Origin: Candidatus Omnitrophota bacterium | Lineage (GTDB): Bacteria > Omnitrophota > Gorgyraeia > Zapsychrales > Zapsychraceae | DNA: 6,867 nt | Reading direction: 5' to 3' | Assembly (NCBI GenBank): GCA_020430005.1 | Contig: JAGQKQ010000098.1 | Span: 1 to 6,867, forward strand | Shown here: one piece after another, positions 1 to 5,979 of the stretch | How positions within the stretch are numbered: the first letter of the stretch is position 1 | Layout of the letters: the number at the start of each line of letters is the position of its first letter | The notes under the pieces: generated by a model | The model's database searches: none | What the model saw: only the letters and a program-made list of their open reading frames with translations | Told to the model about the DNA's origin: nothing | Translations under genes and position numbers: made by a program

Positions 1-600
1 GTACGGATTATGCTTTTTCAATTCCCCCAACGTAGCAAAAGGGACGGCTCCGTAATTGTGTCCGGGATAAACAATCGTAGAATCCGGCATTTTCAGGAGA
101 ATGTCAAAAAGAGAATGATACATAACCCCGGCATCACCTCCCGGCAAATCGCAGCGGCCGCAGCCATCCACAAAAATCAAATCGCCGGCGATTAAAACAT
201 CACCATGCTTGAAACATTGACACCCCGGTGAATGCCCTGGCGTATGAATACATTGAAATTCAACATTCCCAATCTTCAACATTTGCCCATTATCCACATC
301 CACTAAATTCTTATGCTTAGGCCTGTAAAAATCTGCTTCATATTTGGAAATATACACGGGAACATCATGCCGCGACAATATTTCCTTTAAACCATTCACA
401 TGATCATGGTGCGCGTGGGTGAGAAAGATGCTTTTAATATAATAGCCATTCTTTTCGGCAGCAGCGCACAAATAGTCCACGTCCCAGGCCGGATCGACTA
501 CCGCAATTTCATTAGTTTGCTTATCCCCGATGAAATACAAAAAGTTATCCATCGGCCCCAATGGGATCTGTTTTAAAATCATATCGTCAGGTACCGGCAT
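1..600 (-). CDS. MBL-fold metallo-hydrolase (glyoxalase II / persulfide dioxygenase-like), C-terminus cut by window edge
   Basis: Read on the minus strand from ATG at 600-598, this gives 200 residues with no stop before the window edge. The missing C-terminus is probably short, because the last metal motif is already present. The metallo-beta-lactamase signature THAHHDH is at residues 61-67 (H62, H64, D66, H67). Further ligands are H123 in HTPGHSPG, D140 in IAGD and H181 in YPGHNYG, giving a complete dinuclear metal site. The stretch GCGRCDLPGGD (147-156) is typical of compact glyoxalase II-like (YcbL-type) and persulfide dioxygenase-like proteins. The likely role is cytoplasmic hydrolysis of a thioester such as S-lactoylglutathione, or oxidation of a thiol persulfide; the sequence does not separate these. 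The start is supported by AAAGGAG at 612-606, five bases upstream. It diverges from the thioredoxin-fold gene, which fits a thiol or aldehyde detoxification pair. The fold is sure, the substrate is not. Confidence 0.92.
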   Translation of the reverse strand, partial: MPVPDDMILKQIPLGPMDNFLYFIGDKQTNEIAVVDPAWDVDYLCAAAEKNGYYIKSIFLTHAHHDHVNGLKEILSRHDVPVYISKYEADFYRPKHKNLVDVDNGQMLKIGNVEFQCIHTPGHSPGCQCFKHGDVLIAGDLIFVDGCGRCDLPGGDAGVMYHSLFDILLKMPDSTIVYPGHNYGAVPFATLGELKKHNPY

Positions 601-601
601 A

Positions 602-630
602 TTTACTCCTTTTCTATTTGATGTTATACT
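602..630 (+). promoter_or_regulatory. Candidate sigma70-type promoter for the thioredoxin-fold gene
   Basis: TTTACT (602-607) and TATACT (625-630) are spaced by 17 bases. The -10 matches the consensus at five of six positions and the -35 at four of six. The predicted start near 637 gives a leader of about 58 bases. The -35 overlaps the translation-initiation region of the divergent MBL-fold gene and the -10 overlaps that gene's own -10, so polymerase could probably occupy only one direction at a time. Confidence 0.4.
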
Positions 631-654
631 ACCTAACTATCAACAGAAAATCAA
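626..654 (-). promoter_or_regulatory. Candidate sigma70-type promoter for the MBL-fold gene
   Basis: On the minus strand a TTGATT -35 box (654-649) and a TAGTAT -10 box (631-626) are separated by 17 bases. The predicted start near 619 would leave a leader of about 18 bases containing the AAAGGAG ribosome binding site. The -10 lies on the same bases as the -10 of the opposing promoter. This is a consensus match by eye only. Confidence 0.4.
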
Positions 655-680
655 TAATTTCTCATCGTATTCTACTTAAA

Positions 681-687
681 AAAGGAG
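681..687 (+). promoter_or_regulatory. Ribosome binding site that fixes the thioredoxin-fold start at 695
   Basis: AAAGGAG lies seven bases before the ATG at 695. A TTG at 692 directly precedes this ATG in frame, but the ATG has the stronger codon and good spacing, so it is taken as the start. Confidence 0.75.
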
Positions 688-694
688 ACTTTTG

Positions 695-1243
695 ATGGCT
701 TTATTAGAATCTATTAACATTCCTTTGGGAACACCCATGCCGGGATTTACGTTAAAAACGCCAGATGGTAAAGAGGTAAAATCTGAAAACTTAACCGGAG
801 AAAAAGGGATTTTAATTGCCTTCACCTGCAATCATTGCCCTTACGCCATCGCGGTCTGGCCGCGTCTTATCCAACTGGCCGATTATGCCCAAAGTCTAGG
901 GATCGGCACTATAGCCATTAATCCCAACATCAATCCCGACTACCCGGAAGACTCTCCTGATCAAATGCAGCAAAAGATTGTGGAGTGGGGGATTGATTTT
1001 CCTTATCTGGTGGATGACACACAAGCGGTCGCCAAATCCTTCAAAGCGCAATGCACCCCGGACATTTATCTGTTCGATGCCAATGGAAAATTGGCCTACC
1101 ACGGGCGTATTGATGATAACTGGAAAGACGAACGTAAAGTCACCAAAGAAGAGCTGAAAACCGCTTTAACCGCTGTAGGCACCGGCAAAATCCCAGACCC
1201 CAACCAAAAACCATCCATGGGGTGTTCGATTAAGTGGCTCTAG
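695..1243 (+). CDS. Thioredoxin/peroxiredoxin-fold family protein (AhpC/TSA-like, CNHC motif)
   Basis: The product is 182 residues with no signal peptide, so probably cytoplasmic. It has the redoxin layout: an N-terminal segment (PGFTLKTPDGK, 16-26), a beta strand leading to FTCNHCPY (43-50) with a CxxC pair at C45 and C48, and a cis-proline loop in CTPDIYLFD (120-128). This is the small bacterial AhpC/TSA-like family often annotated only as thioredoxin family protein. Members often end in a cysteine-containing tail like the PSMGCSIKW seen here (C177). Visible cysteines are therefore C45, C48, C120 and C177. The likely role is thiol-disulfide exchange or peroxide reduction, but no substrate can be named. 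It diverges from the MBL-fold hydrolase. Its TAG stop supplies the first base of a heptamer repeat array, and no conventional terminator follows other than that array. Confidence 0.9.
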   Translation: MALLESINIPLGTPMPGFTLKTPDGKEVKSENLTGEKGILIAFTCNHCPYAIAVWPRLIQLADYAQSLGIGTIAINPNINPDYPEDSPDQMQQKIVEWGIDFPYLVDDTQAVAKSFKAQCTPDIYLFDANGKLAYHGRIDDNWKDERKVTKEELKTALTAVGTGKIPDPNQKPSMGCSIKWL

Positions 1244-1423
1244 ATACTTGATGCTGGATACTGGATACTTGATCCTAGATTCTAGAAGCCCGATACTGGA
1301 CTCTGAAAGAAAGGATTGCTTTACTGCGTTCGCAATGACACAGGACGAATGGTGTTTTTGCGAGAAGGGATGACGAAGTAATCTCATCAAGAATCGAGCA
1401 TCCAGAATCAAGCATCTAGTCTA
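1243..1423. repeat. Composite inverted repeat: heptamer arms (GATNCTN) around an inner palindromic element
   Basis: This fills most of the 215-base gap between the thioredoxin-fold gene and the Fur-family gene. The left arm (1243-1305) is nine consecutive 7-base units on the plus strand with consensus GATNCTN. Unit positions 1, 2 and 5 (G, A, C) are invariant, while positions 4 and 7 vary freely. The right arm (1423-1382) is six units of the same consensus on the minus strand, so the arms are inverted and could fold into a long imperfect stem. Between them is a second inverted repeat, listed separately. The array starts on the final base of the upstream TAG stop and ends one base before the candidate -35 box of the Fur-family gene. 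It could act as an mRNA 3' stabiliser, a weak terminator or an inert dispersed element. The 7-base phase argues against coding. Confidence 0.8.
1313..1388. repeat. Inner imperfect palindrome resembling dispersed MITE-like bacterial repeats
   Basis: GGATTGCTT (1313-1321) pairs with AAGTAATC (1376-1383), allowing one G-T pair, and TCGCAA (1330-1335) pairs with TTGCGA (1358-1363). The loop is about 22 bases. The words GATTGCTT and TCGCAATGAC resemble a type of dispersed intergenic repeat seen in many unrelated bacterial genomes, whose accidental translations give peptides like VIANAVKQS. The identification as mobile is an inference from this resemblance and from its insertion between heptamer arms. 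Confidence 0.55.
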
Positions 1424-1451
1424 TTGACTTTTTCCCTAAAGATGATACACT
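1424..1451 (+). promoter_or_regulatory. Candidate promoter of the Fur-family gene and metal operon
   Basis: TTGACT (1424-1429) and TACACT (1446-1451) are separated by 16 bases, five of six and four of six matches to the sigma70 consensus. The expected transcription start, six to eight bases after the -10, falls at or just before the ATG at 1459, so the mRNA would be leaderless or nearly so. No Shine-Dalgarno sequence precedes that ATG, which agrees. Confidence 0.5.
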
Positions 1452-1457
1452 ATCTCA
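1443..1457. promoter_or_regulatory. Possible Fur-family operator overlapping the -10 box
   Basis: TGATACA-C-TATCTCA is an inverted repeat of 7-1-7 form with five of seven positions matching between arms. That is the geometry of Fur/Zur/PerR boxes. It covers the candidate -10 box, where binding would block transcription and give autoregulation. The core words differ from the classic TGATAAT arms, so this is weak evidence on its own. Confidence 0.3.
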
Positions 1458-1458
1458 T

Positions 1459-1908
1459 ATGAAGTCAACAGACCGCATGGACATTAAAAATGAACGTTTG
1501 AAGTTTGAGCGTCACCTGAAGGAGAAAGGGCTCCGCTTAACCACTGGCCGGCAAATTGTTTTTGATGAAGTGATGCACGCGCATGGTCATTTTGCCCCGG
1601 AAGAACTGGTTAAACAGTGCCACCAAAATAAGCGAAGAGTCTCCCGGGCGACCATTTATCGCAGTATTAATGAACTTCTGGAAGCCGGGGTTATCCGCAA
1701 AACGGCCTTTGGGGAAAAACATCAGCACTTTGAACATATTTATGATGAAAAACCCCATCACCATGCCAAATGTCTGCACTGTGGCTCATACATTGAATTT
1801 CCCGATTTGGGAGAAGATAAAGTCTATAAACCCTATTTAGAAAAAGAGGGCTTTCAGGTTATCGGGCATGAAATGCATTTTTATGGAATTTGCCGAAAAT
1901 GCCAATAA
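1459..1908 (+). CDS. Fur-family metal-responsive transcriptional repressor (Fur/Zur/Mur type)
   Basis: The product is 149 residues, normal length for the family. The N-terminal winged helix spans about 12-85, with recognition helix SRATIYRSINELLEAG (62-77). The hinge and metal region follows, with a histidine-rich stretch HQHFEHIYDEKPHHHAKC (88-105). Two CxxC pairs, C105/C108 and C145/C148, form the structural zinc site. It should bind operator DNA when loaded with its co-repressor metal. Position directly upstream of a Zn/Mn-type ABC importer on the same strand suggests it controls that importer, so Zur or Mur is at least as likely as true Fur. The sequence does not decide the metal. The start at 1459 lacks a ribosome binding site. 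An in-frame ATG at 1477 (M7) is possible but also lacks one. The gap to the binding-protein gene is 52 bases with no clear terminator, so co-transcription is likely. Confidence 0.93.
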   Translation: MKSTDRMDIKNERLKFERHLKEKGLRLTTGRQIVFDEVMHAHGHFAPEELVKQCHQNKRRVSRATIYRSINELLEAGVIRKTAFGEKHQHFEHIYDEKPHHHAKCLHCGSYIEFPDLGEDKVYKPYLEKEGFQVIGHEMHFYGICRKCQ

Positions 1909-1960
1909 AATTTTTTGGATTAAAAACGAGACAGTATATCACTCATGAGAAAGGCTTAAA

Positions 1961-2869
1961 ATGAAAGGAAAGATCATATTTGTATTGGCTCTGATTATGA
2001 CAGCAGGATTCATCCATTGTCATCAGGCGCATGCAACATTAAATATTGTGACAACCATCGGACAAATCAGCAATGTCACCAAAGAAATCGGAGGAGAGCG
2101 TGTTGATGTTGTCGGTTTAATGGGGCCTGGGGTTGATCCGCATCTTTATAAGGCTACTGAAAGTGATGTCCGTAAATTAGCCAAAGCGGATCTTATTTTT
2201 TATAACGGATTATTTCTTGAAGCCAAGATGGGTGATATTCTTGAGCGGATGAACACATCAAAAAGAACCGTCCCCGTTGGGGAATATGTGGATCAATCTG
2301 TATTACTGGATAGCGTCAATTATGTGGGCCACCATGATCCCCACATTTGGTTTGATGTTACACTATGGCAACAGGTCGCGAAACGGATTGAAGATGTTTT
2401 AATTGAAGAAGATCCCGAAGGGAAAGAATATTATCAACAGCGTGCCGTGGATTATCAGGAAAAGTTAAAAGAACTTCATCAGTATGTTTCAAATCGGGCG
2501 GCCGAACTCCCCGATGACCAACGTATTTTAGTGACCGCCCATGATGCATTCCGTTATTTCGGCCAACGCTACAACTTTAACGTGGTCGGTCTACAGGGCA
2601 TCAGCACAGAATCGCAGGCCGGAACAAAAGACGTGATGGACTTGGCCAAATTTATTGCAACCAAAAAAATTAAGGCCATCTTTGTGGAGACCTCCGTCCC
2701 GGAACGCAACATTAAGGCCGTTCAAGATGCCGTCAGAGCTCAAGGGTGGGATGTTAAAATCGGTGGAGAACTCTTCTCCGATGCCATGGGCGATGAAGGC
2801 TCTGTCGAAGGAACGTATATTGGAATGGTAAAGCATAATATTAATACCATTGTGAATGCATTGAAATAG
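1961..2869 (+). CDS. Metal ABC transporter substrate-binding protein (TroA/ZnuA/MntC family)
   Basis: The product is 302 residues. Residues 1-25 form a Sec signal peptide with an AHA cleavage site before T26. C20 is preceded by FIH, which is not a lipobox, so a soluble periplasmic protein is expected. Cluster A-I solute-binding motifs are in order: GPGVDPHLYKAT with H61, DPHIWFD with H128, TAHDAF with H194, FVETS with E243 and LFSDAMG with D274. H61, H128, H194 and D274 match the TroA-type His3-Asp site that holds Zn or Mn. The long His-rich loop of classical ZnuA is absent; only GHHDPH remains. This makes a TroA-like Zn/Mn protein more likely than classical ZnuA, but the ion is not certain. 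An AAAGG site at 1950-1954 supports the start. No strong promoter is visible in the 52-base gap, so expression probably comes from the Fur-family promoter. A hairpin-forming repeat begins on its TAG stop. Confidence 0.93.
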   Translation: MKGKIIFVLALIMTAGFIHCHQAHATLNIVTTIGQISNVTKEIGGERVDVVGLMGPGVDPHLYKATESDVRKLAKADLIFYNGLFLEAKMGDILERMNTSKRTVPVGEYVDQSVLLDSVNYVGHHDPHIWFDVTLWQQVAKRIEDVLIEEDPEGKEYYQQRAVDYQEKLKELHQYVSNRAAELPDDQRILVTAHDAFRYFGQRYNFNVVGLQGISTESQAGTKDVMDLAKFIATKKIKAIFVETSVPERNIKAVQDAVRAQGWDVKIGGELFSDAMGDEGSVEGTYIGMVKHNINTIVNALK

Positions 2870-2933
2870 TGCTCCGTGATCTGTGATCAGTGCTCTGAAA
2901 GTAACAGAACACGGACCACAGACAACAGACCAC
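2869..2933. repeat. Inverted heptamer array (GTGNTCN) between the binding-protein and ATPase genes
   Basis: Four 7-base units on the plus strand (2869-2896, consensus GTGNTCN) face four units of the same consensus on the minus strand (2933-2906), with a nine-base centre (2897-2905). The outer 28-base arms can form about 20 of 28 Watson-Crick pairs in register. Most mismatches fall at the variable unit positions. The array starts on the last base of the binding-protein TAG stop and ends 19 bases before the ATPase start, leaving the ATPase ribosome binding site free. It lacks a T-run, so it is not a classical intrinsic terminator. By analogy with the REP element between malE and malF of E. coli, it may stabilise upstream mRNA and keep binding-protein levels above transporter levels. 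That role is an inference. Confidence 0.8.
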
Positions 2934-2952
2934 ATAAAAAGGGAATCCTATT

Positions 2953-3744
2953 ATGATGATGACTCAGACAACAAAGATCACAAATCCGGCGATTGATGTT
3001 ACCGACTTAACGGTCGCTTACCATGAAAAACCGGTCCTTTGGGATGTGGATTTTCAAGCCCCGCAAGACACACTACTAGCGATTGTCGGACCGAATGGCG
3101 CTGGCAAATCCACTCTTATTAAAACTATTCTCGGATTGTTGAAACCAGCGGCAGGTCGTATTCAGGTTTTTGGAAAAAATTATCGACCTCAATCTCGCCT
3201 GATCGGGTATGTTCCTCAAAAAGGCACGGTGGATTGGGATTTCCCGACAAACGTTCTGGATGTTGTTTTAATGGGGCGATATGGCCATTTAGGCTGGTTC
3301 AGACGACCTAAAGTGGAGGATCGTAAAATGGCCGTGGACTGTCTGGAAAAGGTTGGTATGGCGGATTTCATGAACCGGCAGATCAGTCAATTATCCGGAG
3401 GACAACAGCAACGCGTCTTCATCGCGCGCGCCCTGATTCAAGATGCCCCGATTTATTTAATGGACGAACCCTTTGCCGGTGTTGATGCGGCCACCGAACG
3501 CAGCATTATTACATTATTACGTGAGCTGAAGGATAAAGGAAAAACCATTATCTGTGTTCACCATGATTTACAAACCCTAAAAGAATATTTCGAATGGGTG
3601 ATGCTGCTTAACGTTCGGGCTGTTGCTTTGGGGAAAGTCACCGATATCTTAACTCAGGAAAATCTGCGCAAAACATATGGTGGTAAAGCCGCATTCTTAA
3701 CCGGGCTAAAGGAAGAAGAGGAAAAGGGCCATGCTTCTGCTTAA
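2953..3744 (+). CDS. Metal ABC transporter ATP-binding protein (TroB/ZnuC/MntB family)
   Basis: The product is 263 residues, cytoplasmic, a single ABC domain. The Walker A motif is GPNGAGKST (46-54), the Q-loop glutamine is Q89, and the signature is LSGGQQQR (147-154). Walker B is IYLMDEP (167-173) with catalytic E172, the D-loop follows at GVDAAT (176-181), and the H-loop histidine is H204 in VHHD. The segment VDWDFPTNVLDVVLMGRYGH (93-112) is characteristic of Zn/Mn/Fe(II) importer ATPases. It energises transport through the two downstream permeases. The gene opens with three consecutive ATG codons (2953, 2956, 2959). The AAAGGGA at 2938-2944 favours the first two. The C-terminus ends in an acidic-basic tail, and its last 14 bases overlap the first permease gene, indicating translational coupling. 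Confidence 0.95.
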   Translation: MMMTQTTKITNPAIDVTDLTVAYHEKPVLWDVDFQAPQDTLLAIVGPNGAGKSTLIKTILGLLKPAAGRIQVFGKNYRPQSRLIGYVPQKGTVDWDFPTNVLDVVLMGRYGHLGWFRRPKVEDRKMAVDCLEKVGMADFMNRQISQLSGGQQQRVFIARALIQDAPIYLMDEPFAGVDAATERSIITLLRELKDKGKTIICVHHDLQTLKEYFEWVMLLNVRAVALGKVTDILTQENLRKTYGGKAAFLTGLKEEEEKGHASA

Positions 3745-4879
3745 TACCATTGCCGAATTCTTTCAGAATTATACAATCCAGATTGTCTTTACCGGATCAC
3801 TTATTTTAGGCATTACCGCCGGATGTTTAGGTACCTTTGCCGTTCTCCGTCAACAAAGTCTGTTAGGCGATGCCATCGCGCACGCGACTTTACCGGGCGT
3901 TTGTCTGGCTTTCTTAATAACACAGACCAAAAATCCATTTGTGTTATTACTTGGCGCCGGAATCTCCGGATGGATTGCCAGCTTGTTTCTAAAGCTTATT
4001 GTGGAAAACACAAAGCTAAAAAAGGATGCCGCGCTGGGTATTATCCTTTCCGTCTTTTTTGGACTCGGATTATTATTAATTACAATCGTACAGAAACTAC
4101 CAACGGCGACAAAAGCGGGACTGGATAAATTTATTTTTGGTAATGCCGCCACATTATTAAAACAGGACGTTATGATGATGTCTGCTTTCAGTATCTTTAT
4201 TTTCCTCGTTCTCATTGTGTTTTGGAAAGAATTCAAGATACTCGTTTTCGATCGAGATTATGCCGCCAGCCAAGGCATGCCGGTCCATTTCTTTGATGTT
4301 TTTTTAACAACACTTATCGTCATTGCGATCGTGATCGGTTTACAAACCGTAGGCGTTGTATTAATGAGCGCGATGCTGGTTGCGCCAGCTGCGGCCGCCC
4401 GGCAATGGACCGATCGTCTGGGTGTTATGTTATTTCTTTCCGCCTTATTCGGGGCGATCTCCGGCACATTTGGAGCCATTACCAGCAGCATGGTTTCCAA
4501 TCTACCGACAGGGCCGACGATTGTCATCTTTTTGAGCATTTTTGTTTTGGTATCGTTGGTCTTCGCACCAAACAGAGGATTATTGTGGGACTGGATTCGA
4601 TCGTACCGGAATCGAAAAACGATTTTAACCACGACAATGTTACAAAACTTATTGCTGTTTTCAGAAATTCAAACTGATCCGTTTCATCCACACGACATTT
4701 CCGCTCTTAAAGCGATCGGACGGGGAGCCATTGATAAAACGATGAAAGAATTGTCACGTAAAGGATGGGCCCAACAATTTGAAGATAAACGCTGGGCACT
4801 TACCCCAAAAGGATTGGATAAAGCCCGCAAATTAACAAAAGAATACGAGGAAACAATCAGTGGATTCTCATCAGCTTGA
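3731..4879 (+). CDS. Metal ABC transporter permease (ABC-3 family) with C-terminal winged-helix domain, TroC-like
   Basis: The product is 382 residues. Residues 1 to about 285 form the ABC-3 family membrane domain, with about eight hydrophobic segments. It has the family motifs SLLGDAIAHATLPG (43-56) and LPTGPTIV (258-265). Residues of about 297-376 form a soluble, presumably cytoplasmic extension absent from plain ZnuB-type permeases. It reads as helix (302-314), helix-turn-helix with recognition-like helix RGAIDKTMKELSRKGW (331-346), then a wing ending in WALTPKGLDKA (355-365). That pattern fits DtxR/MarR-type winged helices. The metal-binding dimerisation domain of a full DtxR protein is missing. 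AGAGGA at 3717-3722, eight bases upstream, supports the start inside the ATPase gene. It overlaps the next permease gene by 20 bases. It is probably one half of a heterodimeric channel. Chlamydial YtgC-YtgR is a known permease-repressor fusion with similar logic. Confidence 0.92.
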   Translation: MLLLNTIAEFFQNYTIQIVFTGSLILGITAGCLGTFAVLRQQSLLGDAIAHATLPGVCLAFLITQTKNPFVLLLGAGISGWIASLFLKLIVENTKLKKDAALGIILSVFFGLGLLLITIVQKLPTATKAGLDKFIFGNAATLLKQDVMMMSAFSIFIFLVLIVFWKEFKILVFDRDYAASQGMPVHFFDVFLTTLIVIAIVIGLQTVGVVLMSAMLVAPAAAARQWTDRLGVMLFLSALFGAISGTFGAITSSMVSNLPTGPTIVIFLSIFVLVSLVFAPNRGLLWDWIRSYRNRKTILTTTMLQNLLLFSEIQTDPFHPHDISALKAIGRGAIDKTMKELSRKGWAQQFEDKRWALTPKGLDKARKLTKEYEETISGFSSA

Positions 4880-5972
4880 TATTTTAATATTAGCCGCTTT
4901 AACGGCCGTCACTTGCGCGTTGCCGGGAGTATTTTTGGTCCTACGGCGTGTATCCCTAATGAGCGATGCCATTAGTCATGCTATTTTACTGGGGATCGTT
5001 GTCGCCTTTTTATTTACCAAGAAATTAGCTTCTCCATGGCTGGTCATTGGTGCTGCCGTTGTCGGCGTCCTAACTGTGTCGCTGACAGAATTAATTATCA
5101 ACACCCGTAAACTTAAAAAAGATGCGGCCATTGGGCTTGTGTTTCCATTGCTGTTTTCGATCGGCGTTATTCTCATTAACAAATACATTCAAGGCGTTCA
5201 TCTCGACGCGGACTGTGTCATTTTTGGTGAAATCGCCTTTGCGCCGTTTGACCGTTTTGTGATCAATCATATCGATCTTGGGCCAAGAAGTTTGTGGACA
5301 ACCGGTGCTGTTTTTCTATTAAATCTCACTTTTATTCTGGTCTTTTATAAAGAATTAAAACTGACAACCTTCGATAAAGGTCTGGCGGCCGCCTTAGGAT
5401 TTTTCCCAACATTGTTGAATTATTTATTGATGACCATTGTCAGCGTAACGGCTGTTGCCTCATTTGAAAGTGTTGGTTCCATCTTAGTTGTCGCCCTGAT
5501 GATTGCGCCGCCATCGGCCGCGTATCTGTTAACAAATCGTCTTTCCACAATGATTCTTATCAGCGGTATTCTCGGCATCTTATCTGCACTTGGGGGATAT
5601 TTTCTGGCTTATGTTTTAGACGCCAGCATTTCCGGATCTATGGCCACATTTGCCGGCATTTTATTCTTTCTCGCTTTAATTTTCGCTCCGGAAAAGGGGA
5701 TCTTGGCAAAAATATTGGTCCGGCGCTGGAAGAAATGGAATTTTGCTTCCGAAACATTATCTGTCCATTTGTTACAAGCCGAATACGCTCATGCTGAAGA
5801 AACCGAGCGAGTTGTCAGCCACATGAGCGACCATATGCTCTGGAATGACGACTATACCTCTGAGGCCATCGCCCAGGCCATTGAAGACGGTCTAATCCGA
5901 AAAGAGGGCAACCGACTTACCTTAACGCCTCTTGGGCGGGAAAAAGCAAAGAATATTTTAGAAAAAAAATAA
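4860..5972 (+). CDS. Second metal ABC transporter permease (ABC-3 family) with C-terminal winged-helix-like domain, TroD-like
   Basis: The product is 370 residues. The membrane domain covers about 1-285, with the ABC-3 motif SLMSDAISHAILLG (32-45). The loop HLDADCVIFGEIAFAPFD (114-131) is typical of TroD/MntD-type permeases, so it should pair with the upstream TroC-like subunit. A soluble C-terminal extension of about 296-370 has helices followed by a wing-like RLTLTPLGREKAK (352-364). This parallels WALTPKGLDKA in the first permease. The fold call is weaker here than in the partner because the middle helices are less clear. The start is GTG at 4860, with GAGG at 4847-4850 nine bases upstream and a 20-base overlap with the first permease. 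There is no in-frame ATG near the N-terminus that would preserve the first membrane helix. No terminator follows; the next reading frame begins seven bases on. Confidence 0.92.
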   Translation: MDSHQLDILILAALTAVTCALPGVFLVLRRVSLMSDAISHAILLGIVVAFLFTKKLASPWLVIGAAVVGVLTVSLTELIINTRKLKKDAAIGLVFPLLFSIGVILINKYIQGVHLDADCVIFGEIAFAPFDRFVINHIDLGPRSLWTTGAVFLLNLTFILVFYKELKLTTFDKGLAAALGFFPTLLNYLLMTIVSVTAVASFESVGSILVVALMIAPPSAAYLLTNRLSTMILISGILGILSALGGYFLAYVLDASISGSMATFAGILFFLALIFAPEKGILAKILVRRWKKWNFASETLSVHLLQAEYAHAEETERVVSHMSDHMLWNDDYTSEAIAQAIEDGLIRKEGNRLTLTPLGREKAKNILEKK

Positions 5973-5979
5973 AAACGTT

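Noticed and set aside
10..195. A plus-strand open frame of about 61 codons opposite the MBL-fold gene.
   Set aside because: It is antisense to a frame carrying conserved metal ligands, with no recognisable domain and no promoter.
1166..1411. A minus-strand open frame of about 81 codons with the peptide VIANAVKQS.
   Set aside because: It lies across the thioredoxin gene end and the repeat block. Such peptides are accidental translations of a dispersed repeat, and there is no ribosome binding site or domain.
1243..1423. The repeat block considered as a CRISPR array.
   Set aside because: Units are 7 bases with no spacers and the arms are inverted, which is incompatible with a CRISPR array. The same applies to 2869-2933.
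1909..1960. A separate promoter for the binding-protein gene (TTGGAT at 1915 with TATATC at 1935), and the 8-base palindrome CTCATGAG at 1942.
   Set aside because: Box spacing is only 14 bases and the palindrome does not match the 7-1-7 candidate upstream of the repressor, so neither is strong enough to annotate.
2591..2935. A minus-strand open frame of about 114 codons over the end of the binding-protein gene and the heptamer array.
   Set aside because: It is antisense to the conserved C-terminal metal-site region and continues through the repeat, with no ribosome binding site evident.
2869..2940. The heptamer hairpin considered as an intrinsic terminator.
   Set aside because: It is followed by AAAAA and GGG rather than a T-run on the plus strand, and the coupled operon continues after it.
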